A stretch of 13,079 nt of DNA, taken from Flavonifractor avicola (GTDB lineage Bacteria > Bacillota > Clostridia > Oscillospirales > Oscillospiraceae). This document shows positions 1 to 7,596 of this stretch, piece by piece (the stretch's first letter is position 1; the number at the start of each line of letters is the position of its first letter). Under the pieces are notes generated by a model. The model saw nothing but the letters and a program-made list of their open reading frames with translations. It was not told the DNA's origin and did no database searches. Location: positions 1 to 13,079 of the forward strand of contig DXAS01000150.1 of assembly GCA_019116915.1 (NCBI GenBank), in the 5' to 3' direction. Made by a program: the position numbers and the translations under genes.

Positions 1-2
1 AG

Positions 3-257
3 TACGGCTCTCTGCTGCGCATCGCCGCCGGCGACATGGGCGACCGCAACGCCGCCCAGCAGGACGAGAAGTACATCAGCCAGACCAACGACTGGCGTTA
101 CTGCCACGACTGGATGCAGCAGCCCCCCACCCGGGAGAGCTGGGCCGGCTTCCGTACCAAGCCCATCGAGTGGTTCAAGGAAGTGGAGGCCGGTCGGGAG
201 GTCAACCCCTTCGATCCCAGCCGTCCGGTGAAGCCCTATCGCCCCGACGAGAAGTAA
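3..257 (+). CDS. 6-oxocamphor hydrolase-like crotonase-fold protein, C-terminal part (5' end outside window)
   Basis: The reading frame is open from the window edge and only the last 84 residues are present. They align without gaps over their first half with the C-terminus of the complete gene at 298-1311, sharing YGSLLR, AAG, AQQDEKYIS and NDWRY, and then diverge. This is therefore a tandem paralogue of that enzyme, and the two may be duplicates or the two chains of a hetero-oligomer. The shared segment lies beyond the usual end of the crotonase core and is a family-specific C-terminal extension, so no catalytic residue can be checked in this copy. The ATG at 36 is an internal Met and not the start. 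It is followed by 40 bases and then the second copy, which suggests cotranscription. The family assignment depends entirely on the neighbouring full-length copy. Confidence 0.85.
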   Translation, partial: YGSLLRIAAGDMGDRNAAQQDEKYISQTNDWRYCHDWMQQPPTRESWAGFRTKPIEWFKEVEAGREVNPFDPSRPVKPYRPDEK

Positions 258-297
258 GCCAAACCCCGGCATGATTTGAGTATTGGAGGTTACTGTA

Positions 298-1311
298 ATG
301 GGAAAGCCTATGGCTGATTACGTCAAGCTGCCTGAGTTTGACGAGTATAAAGAGTGGTTTAAAGACTTCGCCGATCTGAAGCGTGAGGACGGCATCGTCC
401 AGGTCACCTGGAAGACCAACGACGGCCCCATGCACCACAGCGGTATGTCCCACCGGGCCATGAGCCAGCTGACCCGCTGGCTGAGCCTGGACTATAAGAA
501 CGAGATCATCATCTATACCCACATCGGCGACAACTGGATGATCGAGTCGGACGCCAACGGCTGGGAGACCTACTCCAAGCTGCCCACCGAGCGGTTCCAG
601 CATCAGTATTTTGACGACACCAACCTGATCAAGAACATGATCTTTGATCTGGATGTGCCCACCATCGGCGCCATCCCCGGCCCCGGCTTCCACTGGGATT
701 CCGCCATGCTGTGTGACATCACCCTGTGCTCCGAGGACACCAAGATGGAGGTGCCTCACGCTCAGGGCGGCCTGGTGCCCGGCGACGGCATGGGCCTGAT
801 GTGCCAGCACTTCTTCGGCACCAAGCGGGGCAACTACTATATGATGACCTCCCGCCAGTTTACCGCCCAGCAGATGCTGGACTGGGGCATGGTCAACGAG
901 GTGCTGCCCAAGGGTAAGGTGCTGGAGCGGGCCTGGGAAATCGCCCGGATGTGGAAGACCATGCCCTACGAGAATCGCACCATCATGTCCAACCTGGCCA
1001 AGCGTCCTCTGAAGAAACTGCTGGTGGAGGACCTGAAGCTGCACACCGTGTCTGAGCAGTATGGTTCTCTGCTGCGGGTGGCCGCCGGGGAGCTGGGCGA
1101 CGAGAATTCCGCCCAGCAGGATGAGAAGTACATCAGCCGCGTGAACGACTGGCGTTACGCCACCCACGACATGGAGCAGCCCCAGACCGCCGAGAGCTGG
1201 CGCACCATGCCCCAGAAGGCCAACCAGTGGTGGCAGAAGGTCAAGGCTGGAGAGATCGAGAATCCCTTCGTCTTTGAGCACAGCAACGAGCCGGAAGGCT
1301 ACGAATTTTAA
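298..1311 (+). CDS. crotonase-superfamily C-C hydrolase, 6-oxocamphor hydrolase-like
   Basis: A 337-residue protein of the enoyl-CoA hydratase/isomerase superfamily. The segment from LVPGDG (159-164) through RGNYY to the WGMVNEVLP stretch follows the layout of 6-oxocamphor hydrolase, which opens a cyclic beta-diketone by retro-Claisen hydrolysis without CoA. The His/Asp residues used by that enzyme have likely counterparts here: H52, H132, H154 and D163, with H154 and D163 nine residues apart as in the camphor enzyme. The protein is longer than the roughly 257-residue camphor enzyme because of a C-terminal tail shared with the upstream paralogue. The start is the ATG at 298, eight bases after GGAGG (285-289); the in-frame TTG at 283 overlaps that site and is rejected. 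It is probably cytoplasmic. Plausible substrates are cyclic 1,3-diketones formed from polyols or phenolics. The family call is firm; the substrate is inferred. An ordinary enoyl-CoA hydratase is less likely. Confidence 0.85.
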   Translation: MGKPMADYVKLPEFDEYKEWFKDFADLKREDGIVQVTWKTNDGPMHHSGMSHRAMSQLTRWLSLDYKNEIIIYTHIGDNWMIESDANGWETYSKLPTERFQHQYFDDTNLIKNMIFDLDVPTIGAIPGPGFHWDSAMLCDITLCSEDTKMEVPHAQGGLVPGDGMGLMCQHFFGTKRGNYYMMTSRQFTAQQMLDWGMVNEVLPKGKVLERAWEIARMWKTMPYENRTIMSNLAKRPLKKLLVEDLKLHTVSEQYGSLLRVAAGELGDENSAQQDEKYISRVNDWRYATHDMEQPQTAESWRTMPQKANQWWQKVKAGEIENPFVFEHSNEPEGYEF

Positions 1312-1318
1312 TCCAACA

Positions 1319-1352
1319 GGGAAGAAGGGGCCGTATCCGGCCTCTTTTTCCC
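1319..1352 (+). terminator. hairpin with U-tract between crotonase and BKACE genes
   Basis: Arms 1319-1333 and 1338-1352 form a 15-pair stem with two G:U wobbles and a TATC loop. The T run at 1345-1349 sits inside the 3' arm. It lies eight bases after the crotonase stop and reads as an intrinsic terminator, perhaps a partial one, because no convincing new promoter is visible before the next gene. A 5-bp hairpin (1373-1377 with 1381-1385) follows in the same gap. Confidence 0.6.
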
Positions 1353-1415
1353 ATACCTGTTTCCTAAACCGTGCCGGATGCCGGCGCGGAACCATGAAAA
1401 AGGAGTGGAACTGAA

Positions 1416-2300
1416 ATGGCAAAGACCATCATTACCGCTGCGCTGACCGGCGCGGTCACCCCCGCGGGTTACAAGATCCCCGAGACCCCCCAGCAGATCG
1501 CCGACGAGGCCTATGACGCCTGGAAGCTGGGCGCCGCTGTGGTCCACCTGCATATGCGTGCCGACGACGGCCTGGGCGCTATGGACAAGGAGAAGTTCCG
1601 TGAGACCATCCGCCTGATCCGCAGCCACAAGAACTGTGACGTCATCATCAACTGCACCTCTTCCGGCGCTTCTCCCCAGCATCCTGCCACCGATGAGGAG
1701 CGTATGGCTCACCACAAGGAGCTGCCCGGTATTGAGATGGGCTCCTACGACGCTGGTTCCTTCAACTGGATGCCCGGCGGTGTGTTCATCAACTCCCCCC
1801 AGTTCCTCCAGCAGCTGGGCGACCTGTACATGGAGAAGGGCACCAAGCCGGAGATCGAGATCTTTGACGCCGGTATGCTGGGTGTTACCGACTACTTTGT
1901 GAAGAAGGGCCACCTGCCCACTCCCTGCCACTATCAGTTCTGCCTGGGCGTGCTGGGCGGTATGCCTGCCACCGTGGAGAACCTGCTCTATCTGGTAAAT
2001 CACATCCCCGCCGGTTCCACCTGGTCTGCTTTCGGCGTGGGCAAGGGTCACCTGCCCATCATGTTCGCGGCCCTGGCCCTGGGCGGCCACATCCGTGTGG
2101 GCATGGAGGACAATGTGGTCTTTGGCGTGGACGAGAACGGCAAGAAGATCATGGCCACCAACCATATGCTGGTGGAGCGTGCCGTGGCCGCTGTCAAGGC
2201 TTTCGGCAATACCCCCGCTACCCCCGCCGAGGCCCGCCAGATCCTGGGCATCCCCGCCTTTGACGGCGAGAAGGTCCGCGCCGCTCTGGGGATCGACTGA
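1416..2300 (+). CDS. beta-keto acid cleavage enzyme (BKACE, DUF849 family)
   Basis: A 294-residue TIM-barrel enzyme of the family of 3-keto-5-aminohexanoate cleavage enzyme (Kce). Family members condense a beta-keto acid with acetyl-CoA and split it into acetoacetate and a new acyl-CoA, using a divalent metal such as zinc. The metal ligands are visible: H44 and H46 in VHLHMR near the N-terminus and E231 in GMEDN. R227, four residues before that Glu, matches the activating Arg of Kce. The N-terminal ITAALTGA and the central GSYDAGSFNW are also typical. Length is normal. The start is ATG 1416 with AAGGAG at 1400-1405. The next gene begins one base after its stop, so the two are probably translationally coupled. 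Specificity cannot be read from sequence: a lysine-fermentation Kce role is possible, but the neighbours (crotonase-type diketone hydrolases, PTE-like hydrolase) suggest a ring-degradation or polyol pathway. Confidence 0.92.
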   Translation: MAKTIITAALTGAVTPAGYKIPETPQQIADEAYDAWKLGAAVVHLHMRADDGLGAMDKEKFRETIRLIRSHKNCDVIINCTSSGASPQHPATDEERMAHHKELPGIEMGSYDAGSFNWMPGGVFINSPQFLQQLGDLYMEKGTKPEIEIFDAGMLGVTDYFVKKGHLPTPCHYQFCLGVLGGMPATVENLLYLVNHIPAGSTWSAFGVGKGHLPIMFAALALGGHIRVGMEDNVVFGVDENGKKIMATNHMLVERAVAAVKAFGNTPATPAEARQILGIPAFDGEKVRAALGID

Positions 2301-2301
2301 T

Positions 2302-3264
2302 ATGAAGATCCAGAGCGTACTGGGCCCGGTGGACACGTCGGAACTGGGCCAGGTGCTGATGCACGAGCATCTGACCTGTGCCGACTGGTCCATGCGGATG
2401 AACTTCGGTTCCCGCTTCTATGAAGCGGACAAGGTGACCGAGATGTCCTGCGGAATGCTGGGCAAGGCAGCACAGCAGGGTGTGGCCACCGTGGTGGACG
2501 GCACGCCTGTAAACCTGGGCCGTGACATTCACTTGATACGGGATGTGGCCCGCCGTACAGGACTGAACATCATCGCCTCCACCGGCTTCTACTATCAGGA
2601 GGAGCCCTGGCTGGGCTTCCGGGATGAGGAGCAGATCTACGACCTGCTGATGGGCGACTGCACCGACGGTATTCAGGGTACCGACAGCAAGCCGGGCATC
2701 CTGAAGGCGGGCGTGGCCCGGGCCGGGGTGACGCCTCTGCTCCACAAGGTACTCCACGCCACCGGCCGTGTGGCCGCCGAGACCGGGCTGCCCATCTTCT
2801 GCCACCATGATCCCTCTGTCCACAGCGGCGGGGAGATTCTGGACCTGTTCGAGAGCTGCGGCGTGCCCGCAAACCGGGTGATCCTGGGTCACAGCGGCGA
2901 CACCACCGAGCTGGAATACCTCACCGCCATGCTGGAGCGGGGCTGCTGGCTGGGCATGGACCGCTTCGGCTTCTGCGACCGGGACCTGGGGCTGGAGCCC
3001 CGGGTGGACACCATTGCCCGGCTGTGCGAAATGGGCTGGGGGAACAAACTGCTCCTCAGCCACGATCTGGCCGCCTATCTGGCCTTCTGGGACAGCTGGG
3101 AGACCACCAAAAACAGCGATTACCTCCATCTGGAGGAGGACTTCACCTTCATCCACCGTCGGGTACTGCCCGCTCTGCGGGAGCGGGGCCTGGAGCCCGC
3201 CGTGGTGGACGGCCTGCTGACGGCCAATCCCAGAACCTTCTTTGAAGGAACTTCCAGTCACTAA
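2302..3264 (+). CDS. phosphotriesterase-family metal-dependent hydrolase (putative lactonase)
   Basis: A 320-residue amidohydrolase-superfamily protein of the PTE group. The two-metal site is complete: H21 and H23 in the N-terminal MHEHL, K135 in ILKAG (the lysine carboxylated in this family), H168 in IFCHH, H197 in GHSGDT and D255 in LSHDLA. Many bacterial PTE-like proteins are lactonases or esterases rather than organophosphate hydrolases, and a lactonase is the best guess here. The ATG at 2302 follows the BKACE stop by one base. The longer in-frame ORF reaching back to 2095 lies inside the BKACE gene and is rejected, because the conserved family start motif begins just after 2302. It probably hydrolyses a lactone or ester intermediate in the pathway served by the two upstream enzyme types, in the cytoplasm. 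A strong terminator follows, so it is the last gene of the set. Confidence 0.88.
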   Translation: MKIQSVLGPVDTSELGQVLMHEHLTCADWSMRMNFGSRFYEADKVTEMSCGMLGKAAQQGVATVVDGTPVNLGRDIHLIRDVARRTGLNIIASTGFYYQEEPWLGFRDEEQIYDLLMGDCTDGIQGTDSKPGILKAGVARAGVTPLLHKVLHATGRVAAETGLPIFCHHDPSVHSGGEILDLFESCGVPANRVILGHSGDTTELEYLTAMLERGCWLGMDRFGFCDRDLGLEPRVDTIARLCEMGWGNKLLLSHDLAAYLAFWDSWETTKNSDYLHLEEDFTFIHRRVLPALRERGLEPAVVDGLLTANPRTFFEGTSSH

Positions 3265-3309
3265 TGATTGTTCCTTATTTTCCCCCTTACTAAATCCTTT
3301 CCCTCATCA

Positions 3310-3355
3310 GGCAGGCACGGGACCGGAGCCACGGTCCCGTGCCTGCCGCTTTTTT
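3310..3355 (+). terminator. strong rho-independent terminator after the PTE-like gene
   Basis: A perfect 15-bp GC-rich stem (3310-3324 with 3333-3347), an 8-base loop, then GC and six T residues at 3350-3355. It ends the catabolic operon. Confidence 0.93.
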
Positions 3356-3422
3356 GCGGATAAAAGTACCAAACGCTCAAGGACGGGAGGGGTCCAATCT
3401 GTCTTTTTGTGTGAACCGATGG

Positions 3423-3451
3423 TTGAAACGTACGGTTTTCTAATGTATACT
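3423..3451 (+). promoter_or_regulatory. sigma-A type promoter for the transketolase operon
   Basis: TTGAAA at 3423-3428 and TATACT at 3446-3451 with exactly 17 bp between them, 52 bases before the transketolase start and downstream of the preceding terminator. A small GC hairpin (3468-3472 with 3476-3480) lies in the resulting leader. No thiamine box was recognised there. Confidence 0.75.
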
Positions 3452-3503
3452 AAAGGTCAGAGAATATGGCCCTTCGGGCCCACAGAATGGAAAGGTGAAT
3501 CGA

Positions 3504-4349
3504 ATGGAACAGTCAAAGGTCCACGCACTGGCTGTCACAGCCGCCCGTGCCCGCCTGCTGGCGATGGACATGGTGCACGATGCGGCTTCCGGCCACATCG
3601 GCGGCTCCCTGTCCTCCATGGACATCATTACCACCCTGTACGGTCATGTGATGCGGGTAGATCCCGCCAATCCCCGGGACCCTGACCGGGACCGTTTCGT
3701 GCTGTCCAAGGGACACTGTACCCCCGCACTCTATCCCAATCTGGCTCTGAAGGGCTTTTTCCCCGTGGAGGATCTGAAACTTTTCCGCTCCATCAAGGGC
3801 GAGATGTCCGGTCATGCCGAAATGCATCACATTAAGGGCGTGGATATGTCCACCGGCTCTTTGGGTCAGGGCATCTCCGCCGCTGTGGGGATGGCTCTGG
3901 CGGGTAAGGCCGATCAGAAGGACTATCGTGTGTATGCTCTGCTGGGCGACGGCGAGATCGAGGAAGGCCAGGTGTGGGAGGCCGCCATGTCTGCGGCCAA
4001 GTACCACCTGGACAACCTGTGCGCCATTGTGGACGTCAACGGCCTGCAGATCGACGGACCCACGGCTGAGGTCATGCCCTCCGAGCCCCTGGACAAGAAG
4101 TTTGAGGCCTTCAACTGGAATGTGATCCATGTGGACGGCCACGACTTCAACGCCCTGGAAGAGGCGTTTAACGCCGCTGCTGCCTGCAAGGGCAAGCCCA
4201 CCGTGCTGCTGGCCAAGACCATCAAGGGCAAGGGCGTCTCCTTCATGGAGGGAGACTACGGCTGGCATGGCAAGGCGCCCAATGATGAGCAGTATGAAAA
4301 GGCCCATGCGGAGCTGGCTGCGACGCTGGCGGAACTGGAGGGAAAGTAA
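3504..4349 (+). CDS. transketolase, N-terminal (TPP-binding) subunit
   Basis: A 281-residue protein matching the N-terminal half of transketolase, which together with the C-terminal subunit transfers two-carbon ketol units between sugar phosphates. It has GHIGGSL near residue 33, SKGH further on, and the TPP/metal motif GDG (148-150) with its partner Asn at 179 in VNGLQIDG. The KGKGVSFME motif near the C-terminus is typical of the subunit. A natural split into two chains is common in Clostridia, so this is not a broken gene. The start is ATG 3504 after an AAAGGTG site; the in-frame GTG at 3495 is part of that site and is rejected. Three bases separate its stop from the second subunit. The role is probably the non-oxidative pentose phosphate pathway, but split transketolases that act on unusual sugars also exist and cannot be excluded. 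Confidence 0.95.
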   Translation: MEQSKVHALAVTAARARLLAMDMVHDAASGHIGGSLSSMDIITTLYGHVMRVDPANPRDPDRDRFVLSKGHCTPALYPNLALKGFFPVEDLKLFRSIKGEMSGHAEMHHIKGVDMSTGSLGQGISAAVGMALAGKADQKDYRVYALLGDGEIEEGQVWEAAMSAAKYHLDNLCAIVDVNGLQIDGPTAEVMPSEPLDKKFEAFNWNVIHVDGHDFNALEEAFNAAAACKGKPTVLLAKTIKGKGVSFMEGDYGWHGKAPNDEQYEKAHAELAATLAELEGK

Positions 4350-4352
4350 GCC

Positions 4353-5300
4353 ATGAGTGAGAAGATCGCTACCCGCGTGGCATATGGTAAGGCCCTGGCC
4401 GAGCTGGCCGACCAGTATCCCGACCTGGTGGTGCTGGACGCCGACCTGTCCGGCTCTACTCAGAGCGCCTTTTTTGCCAAGGCCCACCCTGAGCGTTTTT
4501 ACAACATGGGTATTGCTGAGGCCAACATGACCGGCGTGGCCGCCGGTTTGGCTACCTGCGGCAAAATGCCCTATACCCATACTTTTGCCATGTTCGCCAC
4601 CGGTCGAGCCTATGAGCAGGTCCGTAACTCCGTGGCCTATCCCCGTCTCAACGTGAAGATCGTGGGTTCCCACGGCGGCCTGTCCGTGGGTGAGGACGGC
4701 GCCACCCATCAGTGCATCGAGGACTATGCCCTCATGCGTACCATCCCCAACATGATGGTGGTCTCTCCCTGCGACGGCCCCGAGATGCGTCTGGCGGTAA
4801 AGGCTCTGCTGGACTATGACGGACCGGCCTATCTGCGGCTGGGCCGCCTGGCGGTAGACAGCATCACTGATGAGGTGCCCGGCTACTCCTTCCAGCTGGG
4901 CAAGGGCTCTCTGCTGCGGGATGGCACCGACGTCACCGTCATTGCCACCGGCATGATGGTCCAGATGGCCTATGCTGCCGCTGAAAAGCTGGCGGAGGAG
5001 GGCATCTCCGTCCGGGTCATCGATATGCACACCATCAAGCCTCTGGACGGCGAGATCGTGCTGAAGGCTGCCCTGGAGACCCGCTGCATTGTCACCTCCG
5101 AGGAGCACACCGTTCTCAACGGCCTGGGCTCCGCTGTGGCGGAATTCCTGGCCGAGCACTGCCCGGTGCCTGTGGTGCGCCATGGCGTCAACGATGAGTT
5201 CGGCCGCTCCGGCGCTGCCAAGGCGGTGCTGGAGGCCTACGGCCTCACCACCGAGGGCATCATCGAGAAGGTACGTCAGGCCCTGAAGCTGAAGAAATGA
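4353..5300 (+). CDS. transketolase, C-terminal subunit
   Basis: A 315-residue protein carrying the pyrimidine-binding (PP-adjacent) and C-terminal domains of transketolase. The catalytic Glu that activates the TPP cofactor is E56 in MGIAEANM. HGGLSVGEDG, the THQCIED segment and VVSPCDG follow in the order seen in split transketolases. The C-terminal part from about residue 190 (DVTVIATG onward) is the transketolase C domain. It starts three bases after the N-terminal subunit and overlaps the downstream phosphatase by four bases (ATGA), so the three genes form one tightly coupled operon. The family resembles 1-deoxyxylulose-5-phosphate synthase, but the separate N-terminal chain and its length fit split transketolase better. 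Confidence 0.95.
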   Translation: MSEKIATRVAYGKALAELADQYPDLVVLDADLSGSTQSAFFAKAHPERFYNMGIAEANMTGVAAGLATCGKMPYTHTFAMFATGRAYEQVRNSVAYPRLNVKIVGSHGGLSVGEDGATHQCIEDYALMRTIPNMMVVSPCDGPEMRLAVKALLDYDGPAYLRLGRLAVDSITDEVPGYSFQLGKGSLLRDGTDVTVIATGMMVQMAYAAAEKLAEEGISVRVIDMHTIKPLDGEIVLKAALETRCIVTSEEHTVLNGLGSAVAEFLAEHCPVPVVRHGVNDEFGRSGAAKAVLEAYGLTTEGIIEKVRQALKLKK

Positions 5301-6124
5301 GTGACATCCGACTGATCTGCCTGGATATGGACGGCACCCTGCTGGACGACGACCACGCCACCGTGCCCCCCAGAAATGTGGCCGCTCTCCGGGCGGCGGC
5401 AGAGCGGGGGGCGGCGGTGACCATCGCCAGCGGTCGGGCCTGGTCCCTGCTGCGGGCGGTGGACGCCCAGATTGGCGTTACCCGGTACGCCGTGCTGTCC
5501 AACGGCGCGGCGGTGCTGGATGTGGCCACGGGGGAGTGGATTTACCGCCGGCCCATGGACCCGGCTGCCCGCCGTACCATCCTCACCCTGCTGCTGGATT
5601 GGGGCCTGCCTTTTGAGGTTTACTGCGAGGGAGAGAACTACATCCAGGCCGACCGTACCGAGCAGGTGGTGGGCAACGCCTTGTCTCCGGAGTTTGCCCA
5701 GGTGCTGCGGACCTGCTCCCACTTTCCGGAGGACCTGAACGCCGCCCTGGAGGGCAAGGCGGTGGAGAAGATCCACATCTTCCATGTGCCTCCAGAGCGC
5801 CGGCAGGAGCTGCTGGACGCGGTAGAGGCCTGCGGCCCCCTGGCGGTGACCACCTCCTTTGGGGAGAACATGGAGCTCACCGCCCCCGGTGTCAACAAGG
5901 GCTCGGCGGTACAGGCCCTGTGTGCCCGGCTGGGGTTGGGGCCTGACCAGGTGATGGCCTTCGGTGATGCCGGCAATGACCTGGAGCTGCTGGGCTGGGC
6001 TGGTTGGTCCTTTGCTATGGGCAATGCCAGCGACGAGGCCAAGGCTGTTGCACACTATACCACCGGCACCAACCGGGAGGGCGGCGTCGGTATGGCTGTG
6101 GAACAGTATCTGCTGAATGCATAA
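5297..6124 (+). CDS. Cof-type HAD-superfamily sugar phosphatase
   Basis: A 275-residue haloacid dehalogenase-type hydrolase with a C2 cap, the Cof/YidA type. Motif I is DMDGT with nucleophile D10 and acid/base D12; motif II is TIASGR; motif III Lys is K201; motif IV is GDAGND with D224 and D228 as magnesium ligands. All catalytic positions are present and the length is normal. Such enzymes dephosphorylate sugar phosphates or other small phosphoesters in the cytoplasm with broad specificity. The start codon overlaps the transketolase stop, so it is cotranscribed and coupled, which suggests a sugar phosphate linked to that enzyme. Its substrate cannot be predicted. Confidence 0.93.
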   Translation: MSDIRLICLDMDGTLLDDDHATVPPRNVAALRAAAERGAAVTIASGRAWSLLRAVDAQIGVTRYAVLSNGAAVLDVATGEWIYRRPMDPAARRTILTLLLDWGLPFEVYCEGENYIQADRTEQVVGNALSPEFAQVLRTCSHFPEDLNAALEGKAVEKIHIFHVPPERRQELLDAVEACGPLAVTTSFGENMELTAPGVNKGSAVQALCARLGLGPDQVMAFGDAGNDLELLGWAGWSFAMGNASDEAKAVAHYTTGTNREGGVGMAVEQYLLNA

Positions 6125-6126
6125 TC

Positions 6127-6160
6127 AAACGGCGCATGACCATTGTCATGCGCCGTTTTT
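6127..6160 (+). terminator. rho-independent terminator between converging genes
   Basis: A 12-bp perfect stem (6129-6140 with 6145-6156), extended by two A:T pairs, a CATT loop and a T run to 6160. It directly follows the HAD gene stop and precedes the stop of the converging MATE gene. The strong T run is only on the + strand side. Confidence 0.9.
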
Positions 6161-6174
6161 CCTCATAGTTGATT

Positions 6175-7521
6175 TTAGCGGGCGACGGAAGAGAAGTCGG
6201 GCTGCTGTTCCGGTTCGGTCTGACGGATTTTATGAAGGTATCGCAGCAGGAAGAACAGGGTGATAACCAGGCAGATTCCCTCGGAGAACAGGGGAGAGAG
6301 CCAGATGCCCGTATCGCCCAGCACTTTGGACAGGACCACCAGGCAGCCGGAGATGAGCACCAGGCCTCGGCCAAAGGAAATAGTGAGAGCAGGGAAGGGG
6401 TGCTCTATGGCGGTAAAGAAGCCGGAGATCAAGACGTTAAAGCCCATAAGCAGGAAGGCGGGAGCATAGAGCCGGAGCGCATTGACGGTGTATCCAAAGA
6501 GCGGATCGGCCGGCTCCAGAAAGAGGCCTACAATGGGACCGGCCAGCAGCTGGCAGATGATGAAGAAGCCTACTCCTGCCACTGCCACCAGCTTGATGCC
6601 GTAAGACAGGAATTTGTGGCACAGGGGCCGCTGTCCCGCGCCAAGATAGAAGCTGGACAGAGGCTGGACCCCGTGGGCAGTGCCGATCATGGTCATGAGC
6701 ACCAGAGTGTTGACATAGCTGATGATGGTGTACGAGGTGAGGGCGGCCTCGCCGGACACCTGCAGGATAGTCTGATTGAACAGAAAAATGACCAGGCCGT
6801 TGGAGAACTCGCTGAGTCCGTCGGAGGTGCCCAGAGGAATGATCCGGCGGTAGGCCCCGAAGTCGGGCTTGAAACGGCCAAAGCGCAGAGGGTTGGGGTG
6901 GCGCACGAAGTAGATGACAAAGATCACAGTGGAGGTGACCTGAGACAAGCCGGTGGCCAGAGCCGCACCCCACACGCCCCAGTGGAAGTGCATCACAAAC
7001 ACATAGTCCAGCACCACATTCATAATGGCACAGGACAGTACGCCGATGGTGCTGACGTGGGGGGCGCCGTCTGCCTTCACCTGAACCTCAAGGTTGTAAG
7101 ACACGGTAAAAAAGACGGAGAAGCAGGCGATAATACCTACATATTCCTTTACCAGCGGCAGCAGGTCCCCAGTGGCGCCCAGGAACAGAGCTACGCGCTC
7201 CAGGTTCAGCAGCACGACTGCCGTCAGGACCAGAGACAGAACAATGACCACTGCCAGGTTCTGATTGAAGTAGTTGCGGGCTTTCTCCTCATCTCCCTGT
7301 CCCAGCGCCAGGGACAGGACGGTGGAGGTGCCGGTGGCCAGCAGGATGCCGATGGTGAAGATGAGCGACACGAATGGCATGGACAGATTCACTGCCCCCA
7401 GAGCGTGGCTGCCCACGCCGTGAGCAACGAAAATGCCGTCCACCATGGTGTACAGGGAGAAGATCCACATAGAGACGATGGATGGAATGGTAAACTTGAA
7501 AAACTTGGCGACCAGATTCAC
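6175..7521 (-). CDS. MATE family multidrug efflux transporter
   Basis: A 448-residue, strongly hydrophobic protein with a run of membrane segments consistent with the 12 helices of MATE pumps, which export cationic drugs and dyes using a sodium or proton gradient. The N-terminal TIPSIVSMW and MVDGIFVAHGVG region is characteristic of the DinF/NorM-like clostridial MATE proteins. A second set of segments after about residue 230 mirrors the first half. The start is GTG at 7521-7519, eight bases after an AGGAGG site (7530-7535 on this strand). It is divergent from a MerR-type regulator, whose predicted operator lies in the spacer of this gene's promoter, so the pump is likely induced by a compound sensed by that regulator. 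The exported compound is unknown. Confidence 0.93.
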   Translation of the reverse strand: MNLVAKFFKFTIPSIVSMWIFSLYTMVDGIFVAHGVGSHALGAVNLSMPFVSLIFTIGILLATGTSTVLSLALGQGDEEKARNYFNQNLAVVIVLSLVLTAVVLLNLERVALFLGATGDLLPLVKEYVGIIACFSVFFTVSYNLEVQVKADGAPHVSTIGVLSCAIMNVVLDYVFVMHFHWGVWGAALATGLSQVTSTVIFVIYFVRHPNPLRFGRFKPDFGAYRRIIPLGTSDGLSEFSNGLVIFLFNQTILQVSGEAALTSYTIISYVNTLVLMTMIGTAHGVQPLSSFYLGAGQRPLCHKFLSYGIKLVAVAGVGFFIICQLLAGPIVGLFLEPADPLFGYTVNALRLYAPAFLLMGFNVLISGFFTAIEHPFPALTISFGRGLVLISGCLVVLSKVLGDTGIWLSPLFSEGICLVITLFFLLRYLHKIRQTEPEQQPDFSSVAR

Positions 7522-7547
7522 GGGTAAAACCTCCTCTTACTGGGGAT

Positions 7548-7578
7548 ATGATAAACCCTCGTACCATCCGAAAGTCAA
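7548..7578 (-). promoter_or_regulatory. MerR-type promoter and operator for the MATE pump
   Basis: Read on the - strand, TTGACT (7578-7573) and TATCAT (7553-7548) are separated by 19 bp, the over-long spacer typical of promoters activated by MerR proteins. A 21-bp imperfect dyad at 7555-7575, with outer arms AC..TCG and CGA..GT, lies almost wholly within the spacer, where MerR dimers bind. A weaker TTACTG-19-TACCAT pair on the + strand (7537-7567) could serve the regulator itself. Confidence 0.7.
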
Positions 7579-7596
7579 GAGAGGGAGGCAAAAAAG

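Noticed and set aside
202..2393. Long antisense open frames opposite the crotonase and BKACE genes (202-1422 and 1308-2393, - strand)
   Set aside because: They are low-complexity, rich in His, Gly, Leu and Val, lack family motifs, and lie opposite well-supported genes. They are codon-bias shadows of GC-rich coding DNA.
3356..3503. TPP riboswitch upstream of transketolase
   Set aside because: No thiamine-box motif was recognised, and the leader after the promoter is only about 45 bases, too short for the fold.
3513..5183. 556-codon antisense open frame opposite the transketolase genes
   Set aside because: No recognisable domain, shadow-like composition, and both transketolase halves on the other strand are unambiguous.
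3504..5300. Transketolase as a frameshifted single gene
   Set aside because: Each half has its own start site and ribosome binding site and a natural domain boundary. Two-subunit transketolases are normal in Clostridia.
6169..7527. 452-codon + strand frame opposite the MATE gene
   Set aside because: It encodes an extremely hydrophilic Gln/Gly/His-rich sequence, as expected from the complement of a membrane protein gene. The MATE frame has a proper start site and family motifs.
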